NCBI GenBank assembly: GCA_009823505.1 | Contig: VZQC01008874.1 | Coordinates: 62,001-126,000 of the forward strand | Reading direction: 5' to 3' | DNA from: Rhizomys pruinosus | Taxonomy: Eukaryota > Chordata > Mammalia > Rodentia > Spalacidae | DNA length: 64,000 nt | In this document: in pieces, positions 1 to 13,390 of the stretch | How the letters are laid out: each line of letters starts with the position of its first letter | How positions within the stretch are numbered: the first letter of the stretch is position 1 | Translations under genes and position numbers: made by a program | Notes under the pieces: generated by a model | Databases searched by the model: none | Told to the model about the DNA's origin: nothing | What the model saw: the letters and a program-made list of their open reading frames with translations, nothing else

Positions 1-1489
1 GTATGTGTGTGTGTAGCAATTATAATTGTAGGAAAGTTCGAGTTCAAGATGGGGTAGTGGGGACCCAGGAGAAACTGGATAGGGAGAGTTTCAAAAGACA
101 TAAATCCAGTGTGCCTATGGGAGAAATTCTCGAAATTTAAATTTTAAATTAAAATAAGTTCATGAGGTAAACTAAGAATGCTTTTCAAACCTATGAATAG
201 TTTCAGTTGCTTCTGGAACTCAACTTCAGCTTTGCCAATTTTATTAAGAAAAGGCTAAAAGTCTTACATTTTAATCTATTTCTTTAAAGGTCACACCATT
301 TGGATGTTAGAGGGGGCATAGACTGATTTTTATTTCAAAATAACTACTGTGCCATCATTTTAAAATTTGACTTAAAAAAAAAAAGCCAATCCCTAAGTTT
401 AGTATCATAAGTTTTCATGGGTGAAATTGCTTGTCCATTACCCATGCCTTTACAACACCCCCCCCCAAAATGTGGCATGCAAAAAAAAAGACTAAAGTGA
501 TTCTTATTTTAATATAAGGTCCTTGCCCGCATTTTAAATAAAATATCAAAGTAGAAACTTCTCAGAAAATGACAACGAAAAGCAAAAAAGCCAAAAGGTG
601 ACCTCCTAATGTAACATTTAAAAGGAAATGTGTTTATTCGACAGATCTGAGCCTCCGCTTTCCTCCGGGGCTGGCTTATTAGAATTTTTCATGCCGCAAA
701 GACCTTTCCCACTCAGCAGCATTCTCCTTCTTCACGTTAACCTTTGCCCTGAAGCAATACCATGCATGTTATCACAGCAAGAGTGCTAAAGGAAGCCTCC
801 TGGAGATTAATCATTCAAGGGACTTTGCACTTCCTTGTCAAAGCAGCAGAGTGCTCTTTGCTGCTCACAAAGAATGAGAAGGGCTTCCCAGACATACCTG
901 AGCATGGGGCAGTGTGGTACTCATCATTTAGCCTCAGTGGGAAAATTGGACAAATACAAATGGTTCCTCGTCCTTGCATGCTCTCTGTATTTAATAGTTA
1001 CTAAATACGAACTAAACGGTAGGCAGCCAAACCCAGAAGAAAAATCATTACCCTGTTTCATTTTTCATAGAGAAAAAAAAAGTCACTCACTAATCTCTTT
1101 GATTTTGATGTAATAATGATTGACTGAATATGTGAAAGAAGGTAAAGAATGACAACGTGAAATGTACAGAGTTGTATTTTCACTGAAGAGAATGATGAAT
1201 TCTGTAAGCACTGTTTGCTACTTTATCAGATAACTGAATCACTAAGTTATATGAACCAACAAAGGCCTTCTAGACATTTCGTGAAAATATCATTTGCAAA
1301 AACTGATTGTATGCATGAAAGATATCAGTTTCAATGCCAAAATGTAGTGTTCCTTCAAGATTTTCGTATTACAGTATATTCTTACAGGAAAACACAGTTC
1401 TTCAGCCATGTCCTCCTTTGGTAAACTGCTTCCTGTTCATGAATGTAAGCATGTTCCCTCCTGCCACAGTTGATTTCTCTCCTCTTATG
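1..1489. other. Unique-looking intergenic/intronic DNA
   Basis: No gene or confident repeat is recognised. It opens with a short TG tract and has a C run at 458-466 and several short A runs. Open frames of 68-92 codons at 762-1540 have no domain, no paired splice signals and no codon bias, so they look like chance. Confidence 0.5.
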
Positions 1490-1885
1490 ATTTTTTTTTT
1501 TTCTTCTTTACATTTTTTTTCATTTTTTAACAATAAGTAATAATTTATGAGTACAAGCATCCTTCGTGTAAGACCAATTTGCAAGCAGTTGTACCCAAAC
1601 CCACACAACCCAAGGGTCCCACCATCCAGCGGGGGGGGGGGGGGCTTGTATGTACAATCAAGTTGATCAAATAAGTGTCCAGTCTATGTTTCTGTAGTTT
1701 CACCATTCACCCCAACCGCAGCCCTTACATTCTACCATGCCCCCTCTTCCGCAGATTGTTCCTTAGGCTTAGAAAAGGGGCACAGGTGGATGAGAGGCAA
1801 AATAGTCTACTTTCTCTGGAGATGTCATTTTGGACTCTGGTCAATTCTGGCTGTTTCCTTTCATGGGCTGACAGTTGTGATCTTT
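1490..1885 (-). mobile_element. L1 3'-UTR fragment
   Basis: Read on the minus strand it matches the L1 3' region at about 49225-49580, including the stretches around the words gtagaatgtaagggct and ctgtgtgggtttgggc. It lacks the G-rich tract and terminal tail seen in the plus-strand copies. A run of 14 G at 1631-1644 replaces a shorter C stretch of the other copies. Confidence 0.75.
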
Positions 1886-3084
<1,199 letters not shown>

Positions 3085-3290
3085 AAATGTTTATTCATTT
3101 TTTGTTCAGGCCTAGGGACTCAACTGAAGGTGTTGAGTATACTCAGCAAGTGCTCTACCTATGAGCTATGTTTTTATGAATCAGAGTCTCCTTATATAGC
3201 CCAGCATTGTCTTGCACTTGGTAATCCTCCTGCCTCAGCCTCCCAAATGGTAGGATAACAGGCATCCACCATCATACCCATGGGCTTGTT
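3085..3290 (-). mobile_element. B4-type SINE (ID + B1 fusion)
   Basis: On the minus strand the right part reads as a B1/7SL-like segment (gaggctgaggcaggagga) and the left part as an ID/tRNA-like segment (tagagcacttgctgag). This order and degree of decay fit an old B4 element. Confidence 0.65.
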
Positions 3291-3486
3291 TGTCCTTTTC
3301 AAGTGATTATAAATCTTATTGATTTATAATTGATTATATAACTGATTATAAATCTTTTGAGATAAATTAAGAATCATAGACCTTTAATTTTTATTTTATT
3401 TTTAATTTTGTATATTTGTAGTTCTGTGGTCCTATACAAGAGCAGCAAGTGTTCTTAACTGCCAAGCCATTGGGAGTTGAAGTTGT

Positions 3487-3712
3487 GGGGGGACTGGAGA
3501 GATAGCTTGAATATTAAGAGCACTGGCTGCTCTTACAGAGGACCTAGCTTCAATTCCTAGAATCAACACAGAGATTAACAACTGACTGCCATAACTCCAG
3601 TTTCAGGGGAATTTGAAGCCCTTTTCTGACCTCTATGGGCATTGCATGACATGGATACACTTACATACATACAGGCAATACACTCATACATGTAAAAATA
3701 ATAAATAACACA
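3487..3712 (+). mobile_element. B2 SINE, old copy
   Basis: Begins with gactggagagat and a degenerate A box, followed by the tRNA-derived head, the internal ttctgacctct segment and an A-rich tail of ataataaataa type. Many substitutions relative to the young B2 copies in this window. Confidence 0.8.
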
Positions 3713-3839
3713 TAAAATATGAAAAAAGTAATTAAAAATTTGGAGGGATATTGGAGGTTGTTGTTTTATAAGTCACATAATTTGGGCCCAAGGACATTAT
3801 AGAGCTGGGACCTAGAAAGTAATGGAAGATCACTAGGTA

Positions 3840-4078
3840 AGCACATTTGAAGGTTTTATGTTTCCCTTGCACAGTGCTTCCTGCATTCCTGTAATGCAAT
3901 CACCGTCCTCCACAGTCCTCCACATGCTTCTGTGGCCATAATCTAAGCTGCTCAACCATGCCTTCCCTAATGGGATGGATTAAAGCCCTCTGAAACCAGG
4001 AGTCAAAATAAGTCTTCTCTCTTAAGTTGTTTCAGTTACATATTTTGTCATAGAGATCCCAAAGAAATTAATAAAAGG
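3840..4078 (+). mobile_element. URR1-like DNA transposon remnant (3' part)
   Basis: The part at about 3985-4076 aligns by eye with the 3' end of the URR1-like element at 20503-21258 (ctcaaaataa, cttaagttg, catattttgtca, ttaataa). URR1 is a non-autonomous rodent hAT-type element. The 5' half is too degraded to place. Confidence 0.45.
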
Positions 4079-4589
4079 GCTTTCTCTAAAGTATCTTGGA
4101 TGATTTTTCTGGAATGGTTTAAGTTTCATTTCTAGATTATCTCACAATCTTCAATATTCATTCATCTTAACATCTCTCTGTCCAGTATGGTCACTGTCTA
4201 TTTACTTGTTATTGCTCCATTAGCCTATAATAATTAACCAAGTTCCACATTAGAATTCTTGATTTGCTGCTCCTACCTGTCTGCCGCTATGCTGTGTTCA
4301 GCAGTCTCTATCTATTCATTTACCCATCAACAAATGGACACAAATACCTTCTGTATATTGACTACTGAGATAAATCTAGAGATTGCATGCACAATTTGAA
4401 CCCTGTAGAAAAATGCATCATACTAGGTAGAGGATTCATGATGAATTAATCAATTACAGCTGCTCATGTCGTTAAAAAAAAGTGGTCAACTGCATGAGAT
4501 GATAGGTATGTTAATTTGCTTCATGATTAGCAGTCTTTTTACTCTCCCTATATATCCCTTTATACCTTGAATATAAAATGTGCTTTTTA
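4079..4589. other. Unique-looking DNA
   Basis: No recognised gene or repeat in about 500 bases. Confidence 0.4.
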
Positions 4590-5375
4590 AATTTTTTTCA
4601 AAGCCAATGTTTTATTGAAGCTCTGTGCATTTCATACAAAATTACATTTCAAATCAAATCTAGACCCGCTCCTCCCTCCCTGCCCCCCCACCCCACCAGA
4701 GCTCATGCACACTGCCAAACATGTTTTTCATCTTTTTCTCAGTCTCTCTCAAAATTCTCAATGCAGAAGTTTACTGTTTTGAGCAGAAGTTCATCATTTC
4801 AGTCAGTTCTTTGACATAGTCTTTTTTGTTGTTGTTGTTGTTGCTGCTGCTGTTGTTATCCCTTCCAATGTTCATCACTCTAAACTATGCACACATGCAT
4901 GCCACATATACCATAGGTTTTAGAATCTTCAGCTTATGATATTTTTTATTAGGCTGAAAGTCATTTTTGAAGGCTCCTCCTTGGCAAGCCCAAACTACCA
5001 TCAGTTTTGCCCTTGTGCTCCACACAGGGGGTTTTCCCTTCCCATGGTCATCAAATGAGGTCCAATAAGCACCGCATTCTGTTTTGATCCTCCTGTACTG
5101 GACTCCATGATATAGCCTGAGTAGTCCAACAATGGCAGTCTATACTCTGAAGAGGAGGAAACCCCAGTAGTAGCTCAGTCCACAAGTAGGTTGTCTCAGC
5201 AGTCCCCATTTGGCACTGAAGGTTTGGAGCATTCTTGGAGAGACCTGAGTCTTCAGTCCATATTGGAAGGTTGAAAAGCTGTGTCTCATGTCTTTGAAGG
5301 ATGGCAAAAACAGTGGCAGCCACAGGGTAGCTGCACTTGCCAGTAAGATGGGCAAAACAACTGTGCTCTTTTGTC
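4590..5375 (-). mobile_element. L1 3'-UTR, old subfamily
   Basis: The left end (ttttattgaagctctgtgca) is the complement of an L1 terminus of the tgaaatacacaa...tcaataaaa type seen elsewhere in the window, followed by the complement of a G-rich tract (C-rich at 4670-4700). A TTG/CTG microsatellite sits at 4825-4857. The inner part, to about 5375, carries short chance frames on the minus strand and no ORF2 protein. Confidence 0.6.
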
Positions 5376-5486
5376 TTTTTACTAGGATCTCGAGTTTTAT
5401 TTATACCTGAAGTACAATTTCTCAGGACTTTCCTTCTAGATGTTTAAGACCACACAATTAGCCCAGACTAACCAAGGTTTTTGTAA
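5376..5486 (-). repeat. Segment shared with 35350-35490
   Basis: Read on the minus strand (aaccttggttagtctggg, aagtcctgagaaattgta) it matches the 3' part of the repeat at 34985-35505. Here it continues directly into the L1-type 3' region, suggesting both belong to one old retroposon 3' end. Confidence 0.55.
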
Positions 5487-5504
5487 AATGTGCTTTTTAA
5501 AGAA

Positions 5505-5745
5505 GAAAGAAAATCCATGCTGGTGACATTGCTCAGTGGGTGTAAGTAGGGCTACGGGGGTTCAATCCCCAGAAAACACAAAAGGTGAAAAAAGAGAACT
5601 GAGTCCAGGAGACCCCGGCATGGAAGGGTGCTTTGCACCAAGCCTGCCCAGCTGAACTCAACCTCCAGAATCCACTTTCTGGAAAAGGAAAGAAACAACT
5701 CCTGTAAGTTATCCTCTGACCTCTACGAGAAGGCTGTGGCCTGTG
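5505..5745 (+). mobile_element. ID/B3-type SINE
   Basis: A tRNA-like segment (gctcagtgggtgtaag ... gggttcaatcccc) is followed by a second tRNA-like/B3 part ending in gttatcctctgacctctac and an ATAATTAATAA-rich tail. It may be two adjacent old SINEs. Confidence 0.5.
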
Positions 5746-5870
5746 AATAATTAATAATAATTAATAAAAAGAAAAATATTGCAATAAATGCACATGATCA
5801 AGAAGAAGGACCTGATTTACTTTGTGGCTGTTTTACCCTTGAAAATACAATTGCTATACAATCAAATTTT

Positions 5871-5873
<3 letters not shown>

Positions 5874-5904
<31 letters not shown>
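5874..5904. repeat. (CA)n microsatellite
   Basis: Uninterrupted CA dinucleotides, about 15 units. Confidence 0.95.
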
Positions 5905-5907
<3 letters not shown>

Positions 5908-7084
5908 TAGAGCATGATTGTGACTTTTCCCTATTTTATCTCCAGTGAAGGGGTTGTGTACTGGAAGGTACTAGGTATTCAAACAACTTAATTCACTTGT
6001 TAATTGAAGTAAATTAATGAGCAGTTATATCCATTTTAACTTTTGCTAAGAGGATACATGTGAATGTGCTAATGAGGTGACATATGAACTTCCAGCAGAT
6101 GAAGGGCATACAGTGCCTGTGTGCAGTCACTTTTCCACTCTTAAATTGTTTGTTATTTTTAAAAAAGAACCTTTAGATTTTAATGTTTTAACTTTATGGA
6201 GCAGTACTAAGGAATTCTAACATTCCACAAACAGCCAGTAACTGTACATATTATACTCTGTGTGTGTGTTTTCCTCTAAGAAAGTCAAAGAGGAGGGAAA
6301 AAGAAAGACATTAAGATAAAAAAAGAATAAAGAAGGAATAAAGTAAATAAGAAAAGAAAGAGACACCAAATTCAGGTCTCGTGATATTTTAATATATTCA
6401 TTAGTTTTCATTTTCAAAATGTCACATGTTTTGTTCCAATACAGATGTTTATTACCTAGTTTCAGACAGCTAACTGCTTTATTAACCGTTACTACCTCCT
6501 AAAAATAGCATTACCCTGTCTGTTTCAAGTGTCACTCATCATTTAAATAAGAAATGAGCTGAGATGATGCGACCTCTGTAAGCCAGTGCAAGGCAGCAGG
6601 GCAACATTTCCTAAGATAAATGTATCTTTCATTTCAAAAAAGATAAAATTCATTCCAACCAATAATGTCTTTGTCACATTTTCCCTCAAGGAATCAAGGA
6701 CTGCTGACAGCATGAAGGTGGTTTTCATTCAGGATACTGACACGGAAACAAAGGCCATAACGGAGCACAGCATCTGAACACTGTGCTGAGCTCTATCGCT
6801 TTGTCTCGTCATGAAAACATTCCCTTGTGCTGTTCTTAACTTTAGCTTTAAAATCTATAACTCAGATACAGTATGACTTACCCGGATCACAAAGCAATTA
6901 AATAGGGATTTCTGATGTGAACCCCAAATGGAAAATCAAGGCCCGGTGATTTTCATTATGGGTTTGTAGTTCCTAGGGAAGATGTCAAAGGTTAAGTATG
7001 CAGTAAACAACTTAAAAGTGGATTTTGGATTTTCTTTGCTCAAAAATATCAGGTACCTATTCTCTGCCAGCAATTAGAAATAGA
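5905..7084. other. Unique-looking DNA
   Basis: No confident repeat. Frames of 61-66 codons at 6217-6777 lie on overlapping strands and show no domain, so I treat them as noise. Confidence 0.4.
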
Positions 7085-7320
7085 TAAAAAGGTGGGACTG
7101 ACATCTGCATCCAATTTACTAAACTTTATGTTCATTTCTCTTTTGCTCTCTTTAAAGCATCTGTTTTAATTTTCTTTGCAATGTTTATATTTTAATGGTC
7201 ACTTTGCAAAGTCGTGCCTATATATTGTGCCTATTTTTAGGATTTAACCTTCTGAGTTTTGACACGTAGTTATGTTTTGTTCTTTATCACACATGATCTC
7301 TGTACTCAACATGGCAAAAC
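7085..7320 (+). repeat. Left arm of a ~240-bp inverted duplication
   Basis: Aligns as reverse complement with 8395-8640. In the best 76-base block (7227-7302) I count about 9 mismatches (about 88% identity). The similarity runs through most of both arms and fades at each outer edge. It matches no named element that I know. See the matching arm and the finding. Confidence 0.8.
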
Positions 7321-7383
7321 AGAGAGATGGTTCTGACTTCAAGGGAATTTTTAACCTGGGGAAAGGTGCATACAGGTATTAAA

Positions 7384-7385
<2 letters not shown>

Positions 7386-7432
<47 letters not shown>
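7386..7432. repeat. (CA)n microsatellite
   Basis: About 23 CA units with one interruption (caaac), inside the spacer of the inverted duplication. Confidence 0.95.
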
Positions 7433-7767
7433 GGAAATGAAATAAACAAAAATAAGCCAACTCTAAAATTACTACAGAAAGCAATATATTGGAGGTATGG
7501 AATAGAACAGTTTTAAATACACGGCTCAGTGTTAAACTTAAAAAATGCAAAGCAAATCTGAAAAACAGAAAGATATTGATAGATATAGAATTGATCAAAT
7601 AGCTTATTATTAAAAGAGTTGTTTAGGGGGAAAAAATCCCATAATTAATGCTAAATAATCATTGAAAAAAGGTCTGATATATGAGAAGAAATTGCATCAA
7701 ACATGGAAGCCACATTGCAGTAAAGGAAAATTAAGACATTTAATATTAAAAAATGAAATTGGAAACA

Positions 7768-7905
7768 GGGGGTGGTGGCATACACCTTTAGTACCAGCTC
7801 TTGGGAGGCAGAGACAAGTGGATCTCTGTCAGTTCAAGGCCAGCCTGGGGTACATATAGAGTTCTGGGCCAACTGGGATAGAGGGAGACCCTTTCTCAAA
7901 AAGAC
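7768..7905 (+). mobile_element. B1 SINE
   Basis: 7SL-derived: ggtggtggcatacaccttta, tgggaggcagagac, aaggccagcctggg and a tail of ctcaaaaagacc. Moderately diverged, about full length. Confidence 0.85.
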
Positions 7906-7962
7906 CAATAAATAGATAGATAGATGATAGATAGATAGATAGATTAATTAATAAATAAATAT
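7906..7962. repeat. (GATA)n/(TAAA)n tract in the B1 tail
   Basis: ATAGATAG units followed by TAAT/TAAA units: an expanded A-rich SINE tail. Confidence 0.9.
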
Positions 7963-7969
7963 GAAATTG

Positions 7970-8183
7970 GGAGTGAGGGGGAGTGGCTCAGCAGTTAAGA
8001 GTACTGGCCCCTATTGCAAAGGACCCAGGTTTGGTTCCAAGTACCCCCATGGTGGCTAACAACTTAACTTCAGTTCCAGAGATTTTGACCCTCTCTTCTG
8101 ACCTCTAAAGGCACTGCAGGATGGGGGTGCATTATATGCATGCAGGCAGTACATACACATGAATAAAATAATAAAAAGGTCTT
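7970..8183 (+). mobile_element. B2 SINE, old copy
   Basis: Head gtggctcagcagttaagag, B-box-like aggtttggttccaa, internal cttctgacctct and an ataaaataataaaa tail. Confidence 0.8.
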
Positions 8184-8394
8184 AAATGAAATGAAAAGTA
8201 TTTTTATCTGAAAAGGTGGGAAGTTGGTACTGACATCTTTGCAGAAAGTCAGAGCAAGAATTTTCCAGAAAAAATCTTCCTGATACCTGCAAAAATGTAT
8301 CTCAGGATTCCCAAGATTATGATCATCCAGATAAGGGTTTACTTTGAAACGTTATTTACCATACAGCCAAATCAATGACAGAGTCAACAGAATC

Positions 8395-8640
8395 AACTTA
8401 GGCCATGTTAGATATTGAGACCATGTGTGATAAAGAACAAAAAGCAACTATGTATCAAAACTCAGAAGATTAAATCTTAAAAATATGCACAACATACAGG
8501 AAATTAACTGATAACTAGGCAGGACTTTGTAAAGTAACTATTAAAATAAAATTAAAGCAGATGCTTTAAAGAAGGCAAAAGAGAAATGAATGGAAAATTT
8601 AGTAAATTGGATGTAGATGTTACCAAACTACATGAAATTC
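8395..8640 (-). repeat. Right arm of the ~240-bp inverted duplication
   Basis: Reverse complement of 7085-7320. Shared words include atcacacatg, cttctgagttttga and gtttagtaaattggatg (read in the left-arm direction, small changes allowed). The arms are about 1075 bp apart. Confidence 0.8.
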
Positions 8641-8767
8641 ATTGTCAATTTATGTGAGAAATATGAAATTATATAGCTCAAGAAACTGAGCATAGAATAA
8701 CAAGTTCGACATGTGACTAAAAACGTGTCTCCAGGTGATTCTTTAGAAAACTAGAAGACTTAATATA

Positions 8768-9008
8768 TTTTTTTTAATTTTATTTATTTCTATATGTGTA
8801 TGAATGTACTGTCTGCATGCAGGTCTGTGCACCCGTGTCGTGCAATGCCACGGAGGTCAGAAGAGGGCGTCGGATTCCCCTGGAACTGGAGTTCTCCTGG
8901 AATTGGAGTTTCGGACGGTTCTCAGCCGCCATGTGGGTGCTGGGGATCAAATCCGGGTCCTCTGCAAAAGTGGTCAGCACTCTTAACCACTAGGCCATCT
9001 CTCCAGCC
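8768..9008 (-). mobile_element. B2 SINE, young subfamily
   Basis: Minus-strand copy ending in gccatctctccagccc (complement of the Pol III A-box head) with a B-box region and the internal duplicated tccaggagaactccag-type segment. CpG sites are mostly kept, which implies recent insertion. Short frames across it are only the SINE read in different phases. Confidence 0.9.
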
Positions 9009-9394
9009 CAAGACTTAATATTTAAACTAAAAATTTTCTGGAAATGAGAAAAAACATTCACTACTAATCAGGGTATGAGATAAATTAAAATATTCATCAA
9101 GATTCTGTGTATACAGAAGCATTCTAAAGGAAAATAATTTCTTAAAATCACAAAGAAATAATATATTATCTACAAAACAATATTTTGTCATCTGTCAACA
9201 TCTCAACGGGGAAAACATAAGTGAAATAATAGTAGAACAATGTGTGTTTTTCATAATCAGAAGAAAAAAATGTCATGGGATTGAAGCTGACTACTAATCC
9301 AATGTTAAGAAATCTTAGCCAGAGCTTAGGGAAGATGCTGCCCAGTGATACTTTTTGGACATGAAATAACATTTCTTATCATGAACTCAGAAGA
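9009..9394. other. Unique-looking A+T-rich DNA
   Basis: Nothing recognised. Confidence 0.4.
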
Positions 9395-9775
9395 TGGGGC
9401 TGCCTGCACAAGACACACAATAGATCAAGCCAGTCAAAAATCAGCATAGATGGGAGCAGTTCCCCCTCTTACCCCCTGCGACCACCCCAGTCCCCAGGAT
9501 GAAGAACTTTAAGCAGTTGATGCTCGCTGGATAGGGAGAGTCCATTTTCAATGAAGTGAGTGACCTGTGCTAAGTTCCCAATGCTCCAAGCACATGGCTC
9601 TACGCCCACTCACGTGAGGACCTCACTCAGTAGGCTGCGCAAAGAAGCGGTGAAATTAGGAGGGAGATGTGGTGGGAGGGGTCTAGGACATGCTGGAGGG
9701 GAGATGAGGGATTGATGTGACAAAAATACATTGTACACATATATGAATTTCTCAAAGAATGAATAAAAATTGAGA
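9395..9775 (+). mobile_element. Old L1 3' end (Lx-like)
   Basis: G-rich tract (gggagggagatgtggtggga near 9660) followed by the old-L1 terminus aaaaatacattgtacacata and gaataaaaattg. 5'-truncated with no ORF2 left. Confidence 0.6.
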
Positions 9776-10825
9776 GCATTTGCTTCCAACAACTCTAAAA
9801 TAACAAATATTTTTAAAATTATATGCTCATAAGAAGACACACAAATAAAATGCTAGTTTATGAAACTAGTTTCCATCTATTTCAAAACTTCAGTGTTATA
9901 CAGGTGAATCTGCTGATAGTAATGCCCTTCAGTACCATATCAGAAATTTAAGAATGGAAATTTAGGAAAACAGAAACTAGCTTACATTAGTCAGACAACT
10001 TTGAACAGAAGCTATAGAGTTAAGCCACCTACTTCTACAATGTACTTGAGATTTCAGGATCTCTTTGAGTGTAGACTTGTACCCTCTGCTACCTGTAGTG
10101 TTGGAATGCTAGTCTCCTTTGAATGACGTGACAGATCCTACTGTATTCTGCTTACTTTGAGCAGCTCTAGTAGCAGGGACACTGGTGTCTCATGGGAGTT
10201 CAGTCTCTCTGTTCTAAGTACCCACTTTTTAAGAACAGAAGAGTTGTTTTCTGGCTTTGCTCCAAAGCAACACAGTATGACAGTGCGTTGCTATCACAGC
10301 ATTTGAGATAGTGTTGTAGGATGAATTAATTCTCCACAGATGCTTATAAGGCCAGTTTACACTTAAGAATGTGACTTATTTTATGTATCATGTAGAATTG
10401 TGTTTTGCCTTGGATACATGTTTCTTCAAAACTCCAAAGATCCAGCAGTCTTTCCTACTTCTTTCTGAGAGATGTGAGATACAAGGTGCAGCAAATTCTC
10501 CTCTAGTTCAAATTATCTCCATTCTCTATAACTTCATGAAAACATCGAAAATATAATGTCTGTATATATACACATATTATGCATATGGTTTATTACCCAA
10601 CTTCCACATATTAAGACTAGACCACGGGCTCAAGGCAACCTGCTAGATCATGTTGATCAGAATGTGCCAGAACAATGTCATGTCTGTCCTGTGTGAACAC
10701 AATGCCTTGTCCAATTATGAGACAGCCAAATCCCTGTAGAACTAGGAGACAATTAAGAGATGATTTAGTCAGTCAAGTGCTTGAAGAACAAACATGAAAA
10801 GCTGACTGCAGAACTCTAGCATGCA
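9776..10825. other. Unique-looking DNA
   Basis: About 1 kb with no recognised repeat, exon or RNA gene. Confidence 0.4.
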
Positions 10826-11105
10826 CATAAAAAGCCAAGCCTGGTGGCAAACACCTATAATCCCAGCATTAAGGAGGCAGAGACAGGAAGATCCCTGGGC
10901 CTCACTGGCCAGCCAGGCTGACTGAATTGGTGAGATCTGTCACCACAGACCTTGCCTCAAAAAATAATGTGAAAAGGACTCAAGGAAAACACCCAATGTA
11001 GACCTCTGACTCCATATACATACACACACACACACACACACTTGCATGCATATGTACACATGTATGAACACATGAATGCTTCCATACACACCATAGATAC
11101 ACAGA
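10826..11105 (+). mobile_element. RSINE1/B4-type SINE
   Basis: A B1-like left part (aagcctggtggcaaacacct, ggaggcagagacagga) is followed by the RSINE1-like right part (aaacacccaatgtagacctc) and a (CA)n tail at about 11023-11042. Confidence 0.65.
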
Positions 11106-11914
11106 GACAGAGAGAGTTACTAAAGGTATATGGCTGCCTTCTTAGTTGAAAACAAAATATTCCTAGTGTTGTCTGCTTGTTGAGATAAAGAAAGCCATAT
11201 ATTTTCCATGCTGATTTTGTACAGAAACTTGATTATTTGTTTTGGTGCGGAACCTGCATCTGGAGGCGCAGCTGTTACAAGAGTCCTAATCTGATTATAT
11301 TTTCAATAAACCTCTGTTATTTTCCGAGACTCATCCATCTTCAGCAAAGGACAAAAAGGCAGGTCAAATTAGCGGGGACAAGGCTGCGCACCGAGGGATG
11401 GTGGCACTCGTCTGTCCACTCCCCCCCCCCCCCCACCCCCGGGAGGGCAGCTCCCCTTTGTTGATTTACACCTGTGGAGAAAACAGTTCCCAAGGCAGGC
11501 CTGAGTGCTCTCCTCAGAAAACCCTGCTAGCGGCCTGGCCCTTGGCTATCCTCTGCCCAAACAATACAGATAATGCCAGCTGTTCATTTTTCTTGGGGGA
11601 GGCTGGATTTTTGGTGTGTTCCAAGAGAGTCTGGTGACTGCATGAATGAACCCCACTAAACCCATAGACACTGAGCCTCTGAGGAGTTTCCCAGGTGGTT
11701 ACATTTCACATGTCTTTCCAGGATACTATACTTGGAGAATTGAGCATGTCCTGTGTGACTCCAGTGTGTAAGGACTCTGGATGTGTGTTCTTGATTTACC
11801 CTAGAGTTTGGCTCCCGCCCCCTTTTCCTTTGCTTATCTTGCTCTACTTCCTTCATTATGAATTTTAATGGTGAGTGCAATGGTACACTGAGTCATGTGA
11901 CTACTTTTGTACTA
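11106..11914. other. Unique DNA with a C-rich tract
   Basis: C-rich stretch at 11421-11440. The block around 11230-11600 is locally G+C-richer than its surroundings and could be conserved non-coding DNA, but that cannot be judged without alignment. Confidence 0.35.
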
Positions 11915-12310
11915 GTCAGGTTGGTCTGCTATAACAAATTAACACCAACGTTACTTCACACAGTTCTGGAGCTGAGGAGTTCAAGATGAAGGTGCTGGGA
12001 AATCTCCTGAGAATCCATTTGCTGATGTGGAAACAGCTTCCCTATTATAATAATGGTATTCTATGTTGTTTCAAATATACTTCAGGACTTAGAACAACAA
12101 AATGGAATGGCAGAAACAGAATATCTTTCTTGTGTCTCATCTTATCAAGCAGCTCTACCTTTGTGACCAGATATCCTGCCAAACTCCACACCTCCACATA
12201 CCATCACACTGGGACTGGGCTGCTATGGGTACATCTGCAGCAATACAGACCTGCAGTCATACTATTTCCTAAAAACTCCTCAGACCTGAAGATGGCTCTG
12301 GGGACCTCCT
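11915..12310 (+). mobile_element. Ancient mammalian repeat remnant
   Basis: The opening (ctgctataacaaattaacac ... cacagttctggagctgagga) resembles an old, widely dispersed mammalian repeat known from many species. Class not assigned; the right end is degraded. Confidence 0.3.
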
Positions 12311-13110
12311 AACAGATCACGGAGTCCATATACGGACAGACAAATGAAAGTTAAGGTAGTATCAGTTCAACAGTAACTCTATGCCGATCATGCACTTACT
12401 TCTTAATGAAGAAAAACAACCACATTGTCGTTTTACAAAATTATCAAGTTCTCTGATAAGTGAATTTGGCCCTCAAATCCACTCATCACCCAAATATCTT
12501 ACATCCCATTTGTGGCCAATGAGCCATGATGGCTATCTGGATACAAAGGGGTTAATATTGACTAAGAACCAGCTAATAATTCATGAAAATGCTGCATGTT
12601 TCTAAAACACATTACAATTCAACAGTCACAGTCATTAACCCAGGCAAATCCTTTTCTGTTTTTGTAACAAACCACACTGTATTCAAATGATTGATCCTCC
12701 CATTTTGGTTCTATGCATTCAGGGTTCATTAGCCACCATGAAAATCCCTCAAGTACCTGTCTTTGCTGAATGTTATATTATGGTAACCAGGTTAACCATG
12801 CCTGTGATGGTCAAATTTAGTTACTAAGTCAGGATTATTTTGAGATGACATCATCTTCACTTCGTCCTGTTGAGTATGTTGCAAGAATGCTTTGTCTCCT
12901 CATCAAGGAATTTTCAAATAATGTCTTCCAGGGCATCCCACTTCATAGCTCACAGGATACAAGTAAGCAAACTGTAGCAGTAATCCCATTCATTACTTAC
13001 TGCTCAGCTTTAACTACTAAACATTCTACTCTGATAGGCTTGTTTACTGTGTTTTGAGTTACTATATCCTCATTACTAGAATCCACTTCATATTACTCCA
13101 TTCAGTCTCC
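12311..13110. other. Unique-looking DNA
   Basis: Nothing recognised. Confidence 0.4.
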
Positions 13111-13111
13111 T

Positions 13112-13390
13112 TTTGTGGGAAGATCCAGTTTGAATTGGGGGCTAGTTCCCAGTTAGCACCCCTCAGGGCACCATGTGGGAGTTATGGGATTTCTCTGACC
13201 CTGCCCCAAGAAGGAGCTAGCAACGTGGTCCAGGCACATGATGCTAGGCGGAGCAGCAGTGTGCAGTGGTACAGAACCAGGGGTCTTTGATTGGCTCTGG
13301 GAGCTGACATTTTATAAGCTGTCATTTTGCTTATAAAAGCAAGCTATAGCAGGCAATAAATGGAATCCTCCATTACCATCATTACATAGG
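13112..13390 (+). mobile_element. Candidate solo LTR
   Basis: Begins near tgtgggaagatcc, holds a TATA-like box (tataaaa at 13332-13338) and AATAAA at 13355-13360, and ends near ttaca, the order expected for a retroviral LTR. No primer-binding site, gag or pol follows. It could instead be a chance promoter-like stretch. Confidence 0.4.

Noticed and set aside
8794..9018. Repeated peptides such as HPCRAMPRRSEEG, seen also at 40168, 42207 and others
   Set aside because: They are the same B2 SINE read in the same phase, not a protein family.
13112..13390. A retroviral gene set beside the candidate LTRs
   Set aside because: No gag, pol or env domain was recognised next to any of the three LTR candidates; they are treated as possible solo LTRs only.
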